A stretch of 64,000 nucleotides of DNA from Rhizobium esperanzae. GTDB lineage: Bacteria; Pseudomonadota; Alphaproteobacteria; Rhizobiales; Rhizobiaceae. Position numbers and translations under genes: made by a program. This document shows positions 1 through 8,299 of this stretch, piece after piece. The stretch spans positions 85,563 through 149,562 of the forward strand of contig NZ_MXPU01000019.1 of the NCBI RefSeq assembly GCF_002204185.1, read 5' to 3'. The stretch's first letter is position 1. Every line of letters begins with the position of its first letter. The notes beneath the pieces were generated by a model, which was given only the letters and a program-made list of their open reading frames with translations, was not told where the DNA came from and did no database searches.

Positions 1-324
1 CTGCTTGCCGCGCTGTTTCTTGCGGGCGAACCGGTTGCCGTCGCACGCAACTGGGCAATCTCGCAACTCTCTGCCGTCCACGGCGATCTGAGGAAGCGCT
101 TTGCGCTGGTCGCAGGCCGCCCAGGGGCCGGCAGACCGGATCCCGGCGCTACCGTCTGCTCCTGCTTCAGTGTCGGGGTCAACCAGATCGCTGCCGCGGT
201 GCGCGGCGGATGCCACAGCGTCGAAGCGGTCGGCAAGGAAACGAGTGCCGGAACCAATTGCGGCTCCTGCCGCAGCGAGATCGGCAGGATCATCGATCGC
301 TGTCTCGCCGCAGCCGCGGAGTGA
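1..324 (+). CDS. nasA: Assimilatory nitrate reductase, catalytic subunit (3' end, partial)
   Basis: Only the last 107 residues are in the window; the reading frame is open from base 1 and stops with TGA at 322-324. The tail carries a BFD-type [2Fe-2S] domain with cysteines in the pattern VCSCFSVG ... NCGSC, which is the C-terminal extension of NasA/NarB-type molybdopterin nitrate reductases that take electrons for nitrate assimilation in the cytoplasm. The NasA call rests on this domain and on the family's known architecture; the catalytic part lies upstream of the window. A related molybdoenzyme with the same tail cannot be excluded. No downstream siroheme gene follows on this strand. Confidence 0.72.
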   Translation: MLAALFLAGEPVAVARNWAISQLSAVHGDLRKRFALVAGRPGAGRPDPGATVCSCFSVGVNQIAAAVRGGCHSVEAVGKETSAGTNCGSCRSEIGRIIDRCLAAAAE

Positions 325-346
325 ATGCGCAAGCGCGGGTCGGATG

Positions 347-1012
347 TCAGGCTGCGGTCGGGACGACAAGCATTTTATGGTCGGCTGAGATGCTGACCGC
401 GATCTCGTCATAGGAAGAGATGGTCGGATGCGGCGTCTCAATTTTATGGTGATGGGTTGCCGTAATGACCATGACATCGGCGCCCGCCGCCTCGCCGGCC
501 TTGATGCCGGCTGCGACGTCCTCAAACACCAAACAATCCCGCGTGCTGACGCCGAGGCGTTCGGCACCGAGAATATAACATTGCGGATCGGGCTTTCCGA
601 CCGTCACGTCCTCCGCCGTCACCATGAATCTCGGCAGAGGCAGGCCAGCCGCTTCCAGCCGGCGGCGGGCAAGACGCAAGGGCGAAGAGGTGACGATCGC
701 CCAGCGATCCGGCGGCAACGAAGCCAGGAAGGCGGCTGCGCCTGGGATGGCAACGATATCGCCGACATCGGCAATTTCGGCCTCGGTCACCAGCCTTGCC
801 TCGTGTTCGGGATTGACGCCCGGCAGGTTCAGCCGGGTGATTGTGTCAATGCCGCGCGATCCGTGCATCTTCGGCAAGAACGCGGCGACATCGAGCCCAT
901 GGCGTCTGGCCCCGTCGCTCCATACACGCTCGGCGGCGAGGATCGAATTGAGGATGGTGCCGTCCATATCGAAGAGGAAGGCGGCATAAGATTTCTCGAA
1001 GCCGTGGGGCAT
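347..1012 (-). CDS. HAD-superfamily hydrolase (sugar-phosphatase type)
   Basis: A HAD phosphatase of about 221 residues. It shows motif I FDMDGT with the nucleophile and acid Asp pair near residue 16, motif II in VTSSP, motif III Lys in VGKPDP and motif IV in VFEDV. The helical cap between motifs I and II fits the beta-phosphoglucomutase/glycerol-3-phosphatase/2-deoxyglucose-6-phosphatase branch, so a small sugar phosphate is the likely substrate. The ATG at 1012 was preferred; a TTG four codons upstream (1024) is in frame and neither has a strong ribosome site. It converges on the nitrate reductase gene with only 22 bp between stops. The exact substrate is unknown. Confidence 0.85.
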   Translation of the reverse strand: MPHGFEKSYAAFLFDMDGTILNSILAAERVWSDGARRHGLDVAAFLPKMHGSRGIDTITRLNLPGVNPEHEARLVTEAEIADVGDIVAIPGAAAFLASLPPDRWAIVTSSPLRLARRRLEAAGLPLPRFMVTAEDVTVGKPDPQCYILGAERLGVSTRDCLVFEDVAAGIKAGEAAGADVMVITATHHHKIETPHPTISSYDEIAVSISADHKMLVVPTAA

Positions 1013-1181
1013 CGGCGGGTACAAGGGCGTATCTCATTGAGGAGGAGTGTCGGATGGTCGTCGCTGGAGCCGATGAAACGGCAAATCGCTGCGTTTTGCA
1101 AGCCTGGGGAGGACAGCGACGCGGCATGCTTTAGAAAGCCGTGGTGCTCAAGGTGGTGATCAAGTCGCAGGAGAGGCGCAA

Positions 1182-1228
1182 GCCGATCCGGTCACGGCAC
1201 AGTTCTTCGGCGCCGTGACCGGATCGGC
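1182..1228. repeat. Perfect 17-bp inverted repeat with 13-nt spacer
   Basis: The left arm 1182-1198 and right arm 1212-1228 are exact reverse complements (GCCGATCCGGTCACGGC). No U-run follows on either strand, so it is a poor Rho-independent terminator. It lies upstream of both flanking genes. It could be a regulator operator, a dispersed palindromic element or a small structured RNA. Confidence 0.8.
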
Positions 1229-1353
1229 GCGCAGATAGGCCTGTACTACTGATTTCCAGCGTTTCCCCATGCCACTAAGTCAGGCTGCCGCGTCGGCCGT
1301 TAAGATTTACGCGTAACCATGCAAAGTGCGCGTGCAGGTTTTTCAAAAAGATC

Positions 1354-1378
1354 GGAACAATGATTCCTGCAAGTGGTT
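1354..1378 (+). promoter_or_regulatory. Predicted EcfG (RpoE2) stress promoter
   Basis: GGAAC at 1354-1358 followed 18 nt later by TT (1377-1378) within GGTT matches the rhizobial general-stress consensus GGAAC-N18/19-TT. One base differs from the fuller CGTT form of the -10 element. It would start a transcript about 40 nt before the gene at 1422. Confidence 0.5.
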
Positions 1379-1421
1379 ACCCAGAGGTCATCCATGATGA
1401 AAATCAAAGGAGGATATCCTC

Positions 1422-1748
1422 ATGACCAAATCCCTTGTTGCCGCTTCGCTGCTCGCGATCGGCATGGCATCGTCAGCCTTTGCCCAGTCGAATCCGGATC
1501 CCATCGGACCGACGAATGGCGGCTCGACCGATCCAAGTTCGGGTAACTATTCGTCCGATTACACCAACAGCGACAATGGCATGCACCCTGTCCAAGTCGC
1601 ACCCGTCGATCCGACCACGACCCAGAGCATCCAACCGCCGCAGGCGATGGAATGCGCCGGCATGCCGCAGCAGGGGACCGGTGTCGATACGCGCGGCGGT
1701 GAGAGCGGCGCATCGATCAGCGAAGCCTGCCGCGAATACGACAACTGA
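1422..1748 (+). CDS. Small secreted hypothetical protein
   Basis: 108 residues. The first 21 form a clear Sec signal peptide ending AFA-Q, so the mature protein should be periplasmic. The rest is low-complexity, rich in Ser, Thr, Pro, Gly, Asp and Asn, with two cysteines (in MECAGMP and SEACRE) that could form a disulfide. No enzymatic motif is visible and I do not recognise a named family. An AAAGGAGG-like ribosome site sits just upstream, a predicted EcfG promoter lies about 45 nt before the start, and a good terminator follows at 1801. This suggests a single-gene, stress-induced transcript. Confidence 0.8.
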   Translation: MTKSLVAASLLAIGMASSAFAQSNPDPIGPTNGGSTDPSSGNYSSDYTNSDNGMHPVQVAPVDPTTTQSIQPPQAMECAGMPQQGTGVDTRGGESGASISEACREYDN

Positions 1749-1800
1749 GCAGGCAATCGCCCGCTTTGAAACATGTCACGCAAAAGCGCACCACTTCGGA

Positions 1801-1825
1801 AAAGGCCGGTTTATGCCGGCCTTTT
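1801..1825 (+). terminator. Rho-independent terminator after the secreted protein gene
   Basis: Stem AAAGGCCGG (1801-1809) pairs with CCGGCCTTT (1816-1824) around a 6-nt loop and runs into TTTT. Strong terminator geometry on the plus strand. Confidence 0.8.
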
Positions 1826-1899
1826 CATGTCGTGGCAGATAAAGACTGCCTCCGCAGAGGCTTTTGATCCGCGCGTTCCGGCCATTCCCGCGCCCTTGG

Positions 1900-2736
1900 T
1901 CATTCCGCAGGGTGCGGCATCACCGGATGGTGACCATCCAGCGGCGGCCGTTGCCACCAGCCAGTCAGATAGTTCATCAGCGGGAAATAAGCGCCATAAG
2001 GGAGCAGACGTGCCAGCTTCAACATCGTGGTGAAGCGTCTGGGGAAAGCGATCTCGAAAGCCGGCGATTTCAGCCCGGCGGCAATCTGGCGGGCAGCCTC
2101 TTGGGACGACACCAGCGCCGCTGGCATAGGAAAGGCGCTCTTGCCCACCGTCGGCGTGTCAACGAAGCCCGGGCTGATAAGCTGAATGCGGATGCCCATC
2201 TTGTCGAGATCGAATTTCAGGCTTTCGGCCATGTTGATCAACGCCGCCTTGGTGGCGCCATAAGCAGCCCCCGTCGGCAGGCCGCCATAGGCGGTGACGG
2301 AAGAGACGATGGCGATCTGTCCCTGCCCTTTCGCCTTCATATGGCGGATCGCCGGCACGAGACAGTTGACGACGCCGGAAAGATTGACGGCAAAGCTGTT
2401 TTCGAAATCGGCGCGGTTCAGGTCTTCGGCATGAACCGGCAGATAGATGCCGGCATTGAGGATCGCCATGGCGAGCGTGCCATGCTCATATTCAATGGAG
2501 GCCAGGACATGTTCCATGTCCTCGGCATCGGTGACGTCACCGTCGAGGACGATAATATTACCGGAAAGGCCGCTGGCTTCGGCCTGCAACTCGACCAGCT
2601 TTTCGTGGCTTCTGGCGGTGACGGCGACCTTGTATCCTTCGCCGGCAAGCTTCAGCGCAAGCGCCCGGCCGATACCCGAGCTCGCTCCTGAGATCCAGAC
2701 GATTCCATGTTCGGGGCGGGCGATGAAATCACTCAT
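1900..2736 (-). CDS. Short-chain dehydrogenase/reductase (SDR)
   Basis: 278 residues of classical SDR. The NAD(P)-binding glycine motif is SGASSGIG near residues 16-23, the structural NAG follows (LNAGIY), and the catalytic Ser...Tyr-x-x-x-Lys is visible as SSVTAYGG ... AAYGATK. A PG motif (ISPGFVDT) follows the active site. The roughly 40-residue tail with hydrophobic and Trp-rich residues (YLTGWWQRPP) extends beyond a minimal SDR. A GGAGGAG ribosome site lies 7 nt before the ATG. It is co-directional with the ChrR-like gene upstream (100-bp gap), so they may share a transcript. Substrate unknown. Confidence 0.88.
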   Translation of the reverse strand: MSDFIARPEHGIVWISGASSGIGRALALKLAGEGYKVAVTARSHEKLVELQAEASGLSGNIIVLDGDVTDAEDMEHVLASIEYEHGTLAMAILNAGIYLPVHAEDLNRADFENSFAVNLSGVVNCLVPAIRHMKAKGQGQIAIVSSVTAYGGLPTGAAYGATKAALINMAESLKFDLDKMGIRIQLISPGFVDTPTVGKSAFPMPAALVSSQEAARQIAAGLKSPAFEIAFPRRFTTMLKLARLLPYGAYFPLMNYLTGWWQRPPLDGHHPVMPHPAE

Positions 2737-2835
2737 GACATGCTCCTCCGGCTCAGCCTGACCAGCACGAAAACAGGTCCGGAAGTTCTTTGCGCCTCCC
2801 GGATTTATGGCTCTATCACACCATTGTGGCTGCTT

Positions 2836-3480
2836 TCAGCCGATCAGGTCGCCGATCATCTGACGAAAGGACCCGGTCAGCCGGATCGGTCCGTCCGAAA
2901 CAGCCAAGGCAATGCAAGGCCTGTCCTTTTCGGCAACCGGCCGGTGCTCGACAGTTTCGTCGGCAATCGAGAGGTCGCCGGGGCCGAAATGGCCGCGCGC
3001 ATCGTTGAAAGCCCCGTCGAGAACGAGGATCAGCTCCACGCCTTTATGAGTGTGCGCCGGCAAAGCGCGACCAGGGCGGATCCACATCAGACGGACCTCG
3101 CAGCCGTCCATGTCGAGCGAATATTCCTTAAATCCGGGCAGCCGCCTGCGCCAGGGGACATCCTCGACCTCGAAGCCGACAAGAGCGCGCAATGCCCGGG
3201 GGAACAGAGCAGTTTCGGGTCGCCTGACGGCCTGCGGCTCAGAATCGGGAGACGTGGAGGAGAAGATTGCCGCAAGGCGCTGCTTGCGGTCGGCAATGGC
3301 GGCTACCGACGTGTTTTCCAGCGCTTCTCCGGCCAGCAGCTCTAGGGCATTCACCAGGCTGCGATTGTCCAGCTTCATTTCCAGATGGGAGCGTATGAGC
3401 ACGCGAGCCGGCTCGGGCAGGGAGCCGGCGACATAGTGCGCCATCAATGCGTCAATCGTGTCGATCTGCTCGTGAACCAT
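2836..3480 (-). CDS. Orphan ChrR-like anti-sigma factor / cupin protein
   Basis: 214 residues from the preferred ATG at 3480 (an in-frame upstream start at 3564 would add 28 unlike residues). The layout matches ChrR: an N-terminal anti-sigma domain (IDALMAHYVAGSLPEPARV...) and a C-terminal cupin with metal-ligand pattern PAHTHKGVE ... EHRP. ChrR normally binds and inhibits an RpoE-type ECF sigma factor encoded beside it and releases it on singlet oxygen. Two oddities: no sigma gene is adjacent, and where ChrR has its zinc-binding H-x3-C-x2-C, this protein has HLEMKLDNRS with no cysteine. It may therefore be a sigma-independent cupin regulator or a degenerate anti-sigma factor. Confidence 0.7.
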   Translation of the reverse strand: MVHEQIDTIDALMAHYVAGSLPEPARVLIRSHLEMKLDNRSLVNALELLAGEALENTSVAAIADRKQRLAAIFSSTSPDSEPQAVRRPETALFPRALRALVGFEVEDVPWRRRLPGFKEYSLDMDGCEVRLMWIRPGRALPAHTHKGVELILVLDGAFNDARGHFGPGDLSIADETVEHRPVAEKDRPCIALAVSDGPIRLTGSFRQMIGDLIG

Positions 3481-3720
3481 GTCGGTTTTCGGCCACGCCC
3501 CACTGCCCGTGTTCCGTTGTGGCTTTGTCATCATCCGTACGGGGAAAGTCAATCTCCGGATCACCGCGGCACGGTGGGATCGCGGTCGCGCGCCATTTCG
3601 GGCAAGGAAAGCGAAATTTTATCGTGACCGCCAGGGGCATGGAATAGCATTTCTTGCCAATACAGCCTTGTGAAGGGAAAAGACCGTTCCTAAAGTAAGA
3701 GTTCGAAAGAGGCAGATTCC

Positions 3721-4758
3721 ATGACCTTCCATCCCTCCGTCCTCGAAGCCATCGGCAATACGCCCCTGATCAAACTCAAGGGCGCCTCGGCGGCAACCGG
3801 CTGCACCATTCTCGGCAAGGCGGAGTTCCTGAACCCCGGCCAGTCGGTCAAGGACCGTGCCGCGCTCTACATCATCCGCGACGCAGAGCGGAAGGGGCTG
3901 CTTCGGCCCGGCGGCGTCATCGTCGAAGGCACGGCCGGCAATACCGGCATCGGGCTGACGCTGGTCGCCAAGGCGCTCGGCTACCGCACCGTCATCGTCA
4001 TCCCGGAAACGCAGAGCCAGGAAAAGAAGGACGCGCTGAAACTGCTCGGCGCCGAACTCGTCGAAGTGCCGGCCGTTCCCTACAAGAACCCGAACAACTA
4101 TGTGAAAGTGTCCGGGCGTCTCGCCGAACAAATGGCGAGGAACGAACCGAACGGGGCGATCTGGGCAAACCAGTTCGACAACGTCGCCAACCGCCAGGCG
4201 CATATCGAAACGACCGCCCCGGAAATCTGGAAAGACACCGATGGCAAGGTCGACGGCTTTATCTGCTCCGTCGGCTCCGGCGGCACGCTGGCGGGTGTGG
4301 CGGCCGGCCTGAAGGCTTTCAAGGCCGATATCAAGATCGGCATTGCCGATCCCGATGGCGCCGCGCTCTATGAGTTCTATCAGAACGGCACGCTGAAATC
4401 CGAAGGATCCTCGATCACCGAAGGCATCGGCCAGGGCCGCATCACTGCGAATCTCGAGGGTTTTACGCCCGATTATGCCTATCGGATTTCCGATGCCGAA
4501 GCGCTTCCCTATCTCTTCGACCTCGTGGAAAACGAGGGCCTGTGCCTCGGCGGCTCGACAGCGATCAACATCGCCGGCGCGGTCAATCTCGCCCGCGATA
4601 TCGGGCCCGGTCACACAGTGGTGACAGTCCTCTGCGACTATGGCAACCGCTACCAGTCGAAGCTCTTCAATCCGGATTTCCTGAAGTCGAAAGGACTGCC
4701 CGTTCCGGCCTGGATGACTGGTTCGTCCGACATACACGTTCCCTACGAGCCCGTGTGA
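3721..4758 (+). CDS. cysK: Cysteine synthase A (O-acetylserine sulfhydrylase)
   Basis: 345 residues of PLP-dependent fold-type II enzyme. PLP lysine is K44 in NPGQSVKDR, the substrate loop is EGTAGNTGIG, and the phosphate-binding loop is SVGSGGTLAG. It makes cysteine from O-acetylserine and sulfide in the cytosol. The protein is a little longer than E. coli CysK (323) because of a C-terminal extension ending MTGSSDIHVPYEPV. It is the first gene of a tight operon: the AlaX-like gene begins 6 bp later, then a mercaptopyruvate sulfurtransferase and a GNAT. A cystathionine beta-synthase-like role is possible from sequence alone, but the lack of a regulatory domain favours cysteine synthase. Confidence 0.9.
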   Translation: MTFHPSVLEAIGNTPLIKLKGASAATGCTILGKAEFLNPGQSVKDRAALYIIRDAERKGLLRPGGVIVEGTAGNTGIGLTLVAKALGYRTVIVIPETQSQEKKDALKLLGAELVEVPAVPYKNPNNYVKVSGRLAEQMARNEPNGAIWANQFDNVANRQAHIETTAPEIWKDTDGKVDGFICSVGSGGTLAGVAAGLKAFKADIKIGIADPDGAALYEFYQNGTLKSEGSSITEGIGQGRITANLEGFTPDYAYRISDAEALPYLFDLVENEGLCLGGSTAINIAGAVNLARDIGPGHTVVTVLCDYGNRYQSKLFNPDFLKSKGLPVPAWMTGSSDIHVPYEPV

Positions 4759-4764
4759 GACGTC

Positions 4765-5502
4765 ATGCCCGTCAATGCCCTCTATCGCGACGACTTCTAT
4801 CTCTCGACATGCGAGGCGGTCGTCACCGCCGTTCACGACGACGGGGGCATCGAGCTCAACCAGACCTGCTTTTATGCCACATCGGGTGGCCAGCCCGGAG
4901 ACACCGGCCAGTTTGAACGCGCCGATGGTGCCAAGATCATACTCGGCCAGACGAAACACGGCATCAGCAAGGATGTCATCATCCACGTGCCGCTCGAAAA
5001 CGAGCCACGGCCGGAGGTTGGCGAGACGCTGGTGCTGCATGTCGACTGGCCGCGTCGCTATCGGCTGATGCGCATGCATACGGCCTGCCACCTGCTCTCG
5101 GTCATCTGCTCCTATCCGATCACCGGAGCCGCGGTCGGCGAGGAGGAAAGCCGCGTCGACTTCGACATGAGCGAGACGATCGACAAGGACGAGGTCACGG
5201 CAAAGCTGATGGAACTGGTCGGCCAGAACCACCCGGTCTATCTGCAATGGATCACCGACGACGATCTGGCGGCCAACCCAGACATCGTCAAGTCGAAGAA
5301 CGTGCGCCCGCCGGTGGGGCTCGGTCGGGTCAGTCTCGTCTGTATCGGCGAGAACTCCTCGATTGACAGCCAGCCCTGCGGCGGCACACATGTCTCGGAG
5401 ACGCAGGAAGTCGGTCAGATCCACATCGCCAAGATCGAAAAGAAGGGCAAGGAGAATCGGCGCTTCCGCATCCGCTTTGGCACGCCCGGCGTAGAAGCCT
5501 GA
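4765..5502 (+). CDS. Alanyl-tRNA editing hydrolase, AlaX-M type
   Basis: 245 residues resembling the free-standing editing domain of alanyl-tRNA synthetase. Zinc-ligand motifs are HTACH (near residues 105-109) and CGGTH in the C-terminal third; the TSGGQPGDTG motif of AlaX/AlaRS editing domains is near residue 33. Such enzymes deacylate Ser-tRNA(Ala) and thereby prevent serine-for-alanine mistranslation. It starts 6 bp after cysK and is followed 15 bp later by the sulfurtransferase gene, so translation is probably coupled. Pairing a serine-clearing editor with cysteine synthesis from a serine derivative may reflect serine or cysteine stress; that link is inference. Confidence 0.86.
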   Translation: MPVNALYRDDFYLSTCEAVVTAVHDDGGIELNQTCFYATSGGQPGDTGQFERADGAKIILGQTKHGISKDVIIHVPLENEPRPEVGETLVLHVDWPRRYRLMRMHTACHLLSVICSYPITGAAVGEEESRVDFDMSETIDKDEVTAKLMELVGQNHPVYLQWITDDDLAANPDIVKSKNVRPPVGLGRVSLVCIGENSSIDSQPCGGTHVSETQEVGQIHIAKIEKKGKENRRFRIRFGTPGVEA

Positions 5503-5517
5503 TAAGGGGAGACCATA

Positions 5518-6387
5518 ATGACTGAGAGCAAGAGCCGTTTCGTCGTCTCGGCCGAATGGCTGCAGGCCGAGCTCGGCAAGCCGGATCTGCGCGTGCTGGA
5601 CGCCTCCTTCTACCTGCCGGCGCAGAAGCGTAACGCCGATGCCGAATATGCGGCCGGCCATATTCCCGGGGCCATCCGCTTCGATCAGGACAAGATCGCC
5701 GACCACTCGACGGCGCTGCCCCACACGATCCCCTCGCCCGATTACTTCGCCGCCGAAGTCGGCAAGCTCGGCATCAGCGAGAACGATCGCATCGTCGTCT
5801 ATGACGGTATCGGCCTGTTTGCCTCGCCCCGCGTCTGGTGGCTGTTCCGGGTGATGGGGGCAAAGAACGTCTTCGTCCTCGACGGCGGTCTCGATGGCTG
5901 GAAGGCCGAGGGCCGTCCGCTCGAAACAGCGGCTGCCACCAATGCGCCGGCGACTTTCACGCCAAACTTTGACGAGAGCCGCGTCGTGATGCTGGATACC
6001 ATGCGCGACATCGTCTCGAGCGGCGCGATGCAAATCGCCGATGCCCGCAGCGCCGGCCGCTTCGCCGCCACCGAACCCGAGCCGCGTGCCGGCATGCGCT
6101 CCGGCCATATGCCGGGCGCCCGAAGCCTGCCCTCCGGCGTCTTCGCCAACCAGGGTCGGTTCAAATCGCTGCCCGAACTCAGGCAGACGATCGAAGCTGC
6201 CGGGATCGATCTCTCCAAGCCGGTCGTCACCTCCTGCGGTTCGGGAATTACGGCCGCAATCATCACGCTGGCGCTGGAATCCCTCGGCCATCACGACAAC
6301 AAGCTTTATGATGGTTCATGGAGCGAATGGGGCAGCCGTGACGATACGCCTGTCGTCACCGGTCCGCCGACGCCGGTCAAAGCCTGA
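5518..6387 (+). CDS. sseA: 3-Mercaptopyruvate sulfurtransferase
   Basis: 289 residues with two tandem rhodanese domains. The catalytic loop of the second domain reads CGSGITA, close to the CGSGVTA loop that marks mercaptopyruvate sulfurtransferases rather than thiosulfate sulfurtransferases. The first domain carries GHIPGAIRFD and lacks the catalytic Cys, as usual. It transfers sulfur from 3-mercaptopyruvate, a cysteine transamination product, to thiols or cyanide. An AAGGGGAGA ribosome site precedes the ATG. Third gene of the cysteine operon, it links cysteine breakdown with the synthase encoded upstream. Confidence 0.9.
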   Translation: MTESKSRFVVSAEWLQAELGKPDLRVLDASFYLPAQKRNADAEYAAGHIPGAIRFDQDKIADHSTALPHTIPSPDYFAAEVGKLGISENDRIVVYDGIGLFASPRVWWLFRVMGAKNVFVLDGGLDGWKAEGRPLETAAATNAPATFTPNFDESRVVMLDTMRDIVSSGAMQIADARSAGRFAATEPEPRAGMRSGHMPGARSLPSGVFANQGRFKSLPELRQTIEAAGIDLSKPVVTSCGSGITAAIITLALESLGHHDNKLYDGSWSEWGSRDDTPVVTGPPTPVKA

Positions 6388-6392
6388 CCGCC

Positions 6393-6953
6393 ATGGGAAA
6401 GACGCCCGCTTCGCTCAAAACCCATATCACCCGCCTTGAAATGACGGCGGCGCCGAAGGCCAGCATGCCGGTGCCGGTCAATATCCAGACGGCGATCATG
6501 CGTGCGCCAGGCATACCACTGCCCTTCTACCGCTATCTCTACCGACAGGTGGGCGCGCGCTGGCAATGGGTGGACCGGCTGCGCATGAGCGACGAGCAGC
6601 TGACCGAAACGCTGAACGACAAGCGCAACAATATCAGCGTCCTCTACGTGAACGGCGCACCGGCCGGCTTCTACGAGTATTTCTGCGAGGACGAGGATAC
6701 GATCGAACTCAGCCATTTCGGCCTGATCGAACATGCCCTCGGGCTCGGCATCGGCAAATGGTTTCTGCTGCAGGCACTCTATGCCATCTGGGCGCTCGAT
6801 CCGAAGCGCGTCACCACGACAACCAATAATCTCGACCATCCGCGCGCGTTGCAGCTCTATCAGATGTACGGCTTCTCCCCTGTGTCCACAGGCACCGGCA
6901 TTGTGCGGCCGTTGAGTGACAAGGAGCTCCTGGAGCTTGCGCGGAAAAGCTGA
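6393..6953 (+). CDS. GNAT-family N-acetyltransferase
   Basis: 186 residues. The acetyl-CoA binding core is seen in HFGLIEHALGLGIGKWFL and the conserved C-terminal strand in HPRALQLYQMYGF. The start is 5 bp after the sulfurtransferase stop, so it is the last gene of the cysK-alaX-sseA operon and probably translated by coupling. GNAT proteins acetylate small amines or protein N-termini; the substrate cannot be read from sequence. Its operon position suggests an amino-acid or thiol-linked substrate, but that is inference. An internal start near residue 26 is possible because the first residues are not typical of the fold. Confidence 0.82.
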   Translation: MGKTPASLKTHITRLEMTAAPKASMPVPVNIQTAIMRAPGIPLPFYRYLYRQVGARWQWVDRLRMSDEQLTETLNDKRNNISVLYVNGAPAGFYEYFCEDEDTIELSHFGLIEHALGLGIGKWFLLQALYAIWALDPKRVTTTTNNLDHPRALQLYQMYGFSPVSTGTGIVRPLSDKELLELARKS

Positions 6954-7122
6954 CGGTTGTTGCCGACGTGGTCATGCTGACAGTGGCTGTCAGCAGCGGT
7001 GTGGATAATCAGGAAGCCGCCGGTGTCTGAGCCGGTCAGCATCTCACCGAAAGCCGCGCTATGCTGGTGCTAGCTGGGCTTCAATCCATATGCGATCGGA
7101 ACAGGATCCCGAGATGAAGCCG

Positions 7123-8289
7123 CACCACCGCATCTTCTTCATCCAGTTTGCAGTCGCCCTTTCCGTGGGCGCCTTTCTTTCGCGTCTGCCTGATCTTCAG
7201 CACAAGTTCGGCCTCACCGAGGGCGAGCTCGGACTTTCGCTCGCGGTCATGTCATTGGGAGTTCTCTGCGGGTTGACGTTTTCGGTGAGGATCATCGAGA
7301 GGCTCGGCGCCCGCAACACAGCCTTCGTCACAGTGTTCGGTGCATCCCTGTTTTTATCGATGATCTCCTGGATGCCTTCAGCTCTCCCGGCAATGCCATT
7401 GTTCTTCATCGCCGGTCTTTTCACCGGCGCATTCGAGATCAACGCCAATATTGAAACCGACCGTCACGAGGCGCTGCTTGGAAACCGCATCATGAGCCGA
7501 GCACACGGCATGTGGAGCCTCGGCTTCTGCATGACTGCCCTTGTCGCCGCCGGCATGCGCCAGGCCGCCATCTCTATCGAACTGCACACCTTCCTCGTCC
7601 TCCTGACCGTCCTCATTTCAGGCTCGATCGTTTTCTCGAAGATCGAGACCGCACCCCCGCGGCAGGACGCACACTCCGGAGAGATCCCCCTCATCGCCTT
7701 TCCCACAATCGGGCTGTTGCCCCTTTGCCTGATAGGCGCGGCGCCGCTTTTGGCTGAAGGCGCGAGCGTCGATTGGTCAGCGATCTATATGCGTGACGTC
7801 TTTGCGGCCGAACCCTTCGTCGGCGGCCTCAGCGTGACGATATTCTCCCTGTGCATCGCCATCGGACGGCTTGCAATGGACCCTGTGATCGACCGCTTCA
7901 ATCCACACCCGGTCGCAATAGTCCTTCTCGCAATCGTCGTCGCCGGACTTCTTATGGTCGCAACGGCGGCACACCCCGTCATAGCGCTCGTAGGCTTCGG
8001 CGTCACCGGTATCGGCTGCTCGTCGGTCTATCCGCTTGCCATCTCGGCTGCTGCCCGCCGTACGGACCGACCGGCTCCGGTCAACGTCGCAGCACTTGGA
8101 CAGACGATCTTCCTCGTGTTTTTTGCCGGCCCGCCCCTGCTTGGTTTTATTGCCGAATATGTCGGCATCCGCTTTTCCTATTGGGCGGTGGTCCCCGTCA
8201 TCGTCACCGCGCTTTTGATCACCAGGGCGCTTGCCGCTGCTCCTATGCCGGCCATAGGAGAGCAGCAACCTGTGCAGTCCCAAGTCTGA
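7123..8289 (+). CDS. MFS transporter (YbjJ-like)
   Basis: 388 residues with about twelve hydrophobic segments, typical of the major facilitator superfamily. The cytoplasmic loop after helix 2 reads VRIIERLGARN, the degenerate form seen in the FucP/YbjJ branch. The ATG at 7123 has an AGGA ribosome site 7 nt upstream, so it was chosen over the in-frame ATG at 7090. It stands alone, 169 bp after the GNAT gene. The substrate is not predictable; sugar or drug efflux are both possible. Confidence 0.83.
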   Translation, partial: HHRIFFIQFAVALSVGAFLSRLPDLQHKFGLTEGELGLSLAVMSLGVLCGLTFSVRIIERLGARNTAFVTVFGASLFLSMISWMPSALPAMPLFFIAGLFTGAFEINANIETDRHEALLGNRIMSRAHGMWSLGFCMTALVAAGMRQAAISIELHTFLVLLTVLISGSIVFSKIETAPPRQDAHSGEIPLIAFPTIGLLPLCLIGAAPLLAEGASVDWSAIYMRDVFAAEPFVGGLSVTIFSLCIAIGRLAMDPVIDRFNPHPVAIVLLAIVVAGLLMVATAAHPVIALVGFGVTGIGCSSVYPLAISAAARRTDRPAPVNVAALGQTIFLVFFAGPPLLGFIAEYVGIRFSYWAVVPVIVTALLITRALAAAPMPAIGEQQPVQSQV

Positions 8290-8299
8290 CGTGGCTGGC

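Larger units (their letters stand above)
1013..1421. other. Intergenic region with inverted repeat and stress-type promoter
   Basis: No convincing gene is visible in these 409 bp between divergent genes. The region holds a perfect 17-bp inverted repeat (1182-1228) and a predicted EcfG-type promoter (1354-1378) that points at the small exported protein at 1422. A strong ribosome site (GGAGG) lies just before that gene. Confidence 0.7.

Noticed and set aside
3619..6294. 891-residue minus-strand open frame
   Set aside because: It lies exactly opposite the cysK-alaX-sseA operon, whose proteins are clearly homologous to known enzymes. High GC codon use creates such long shadow frames.
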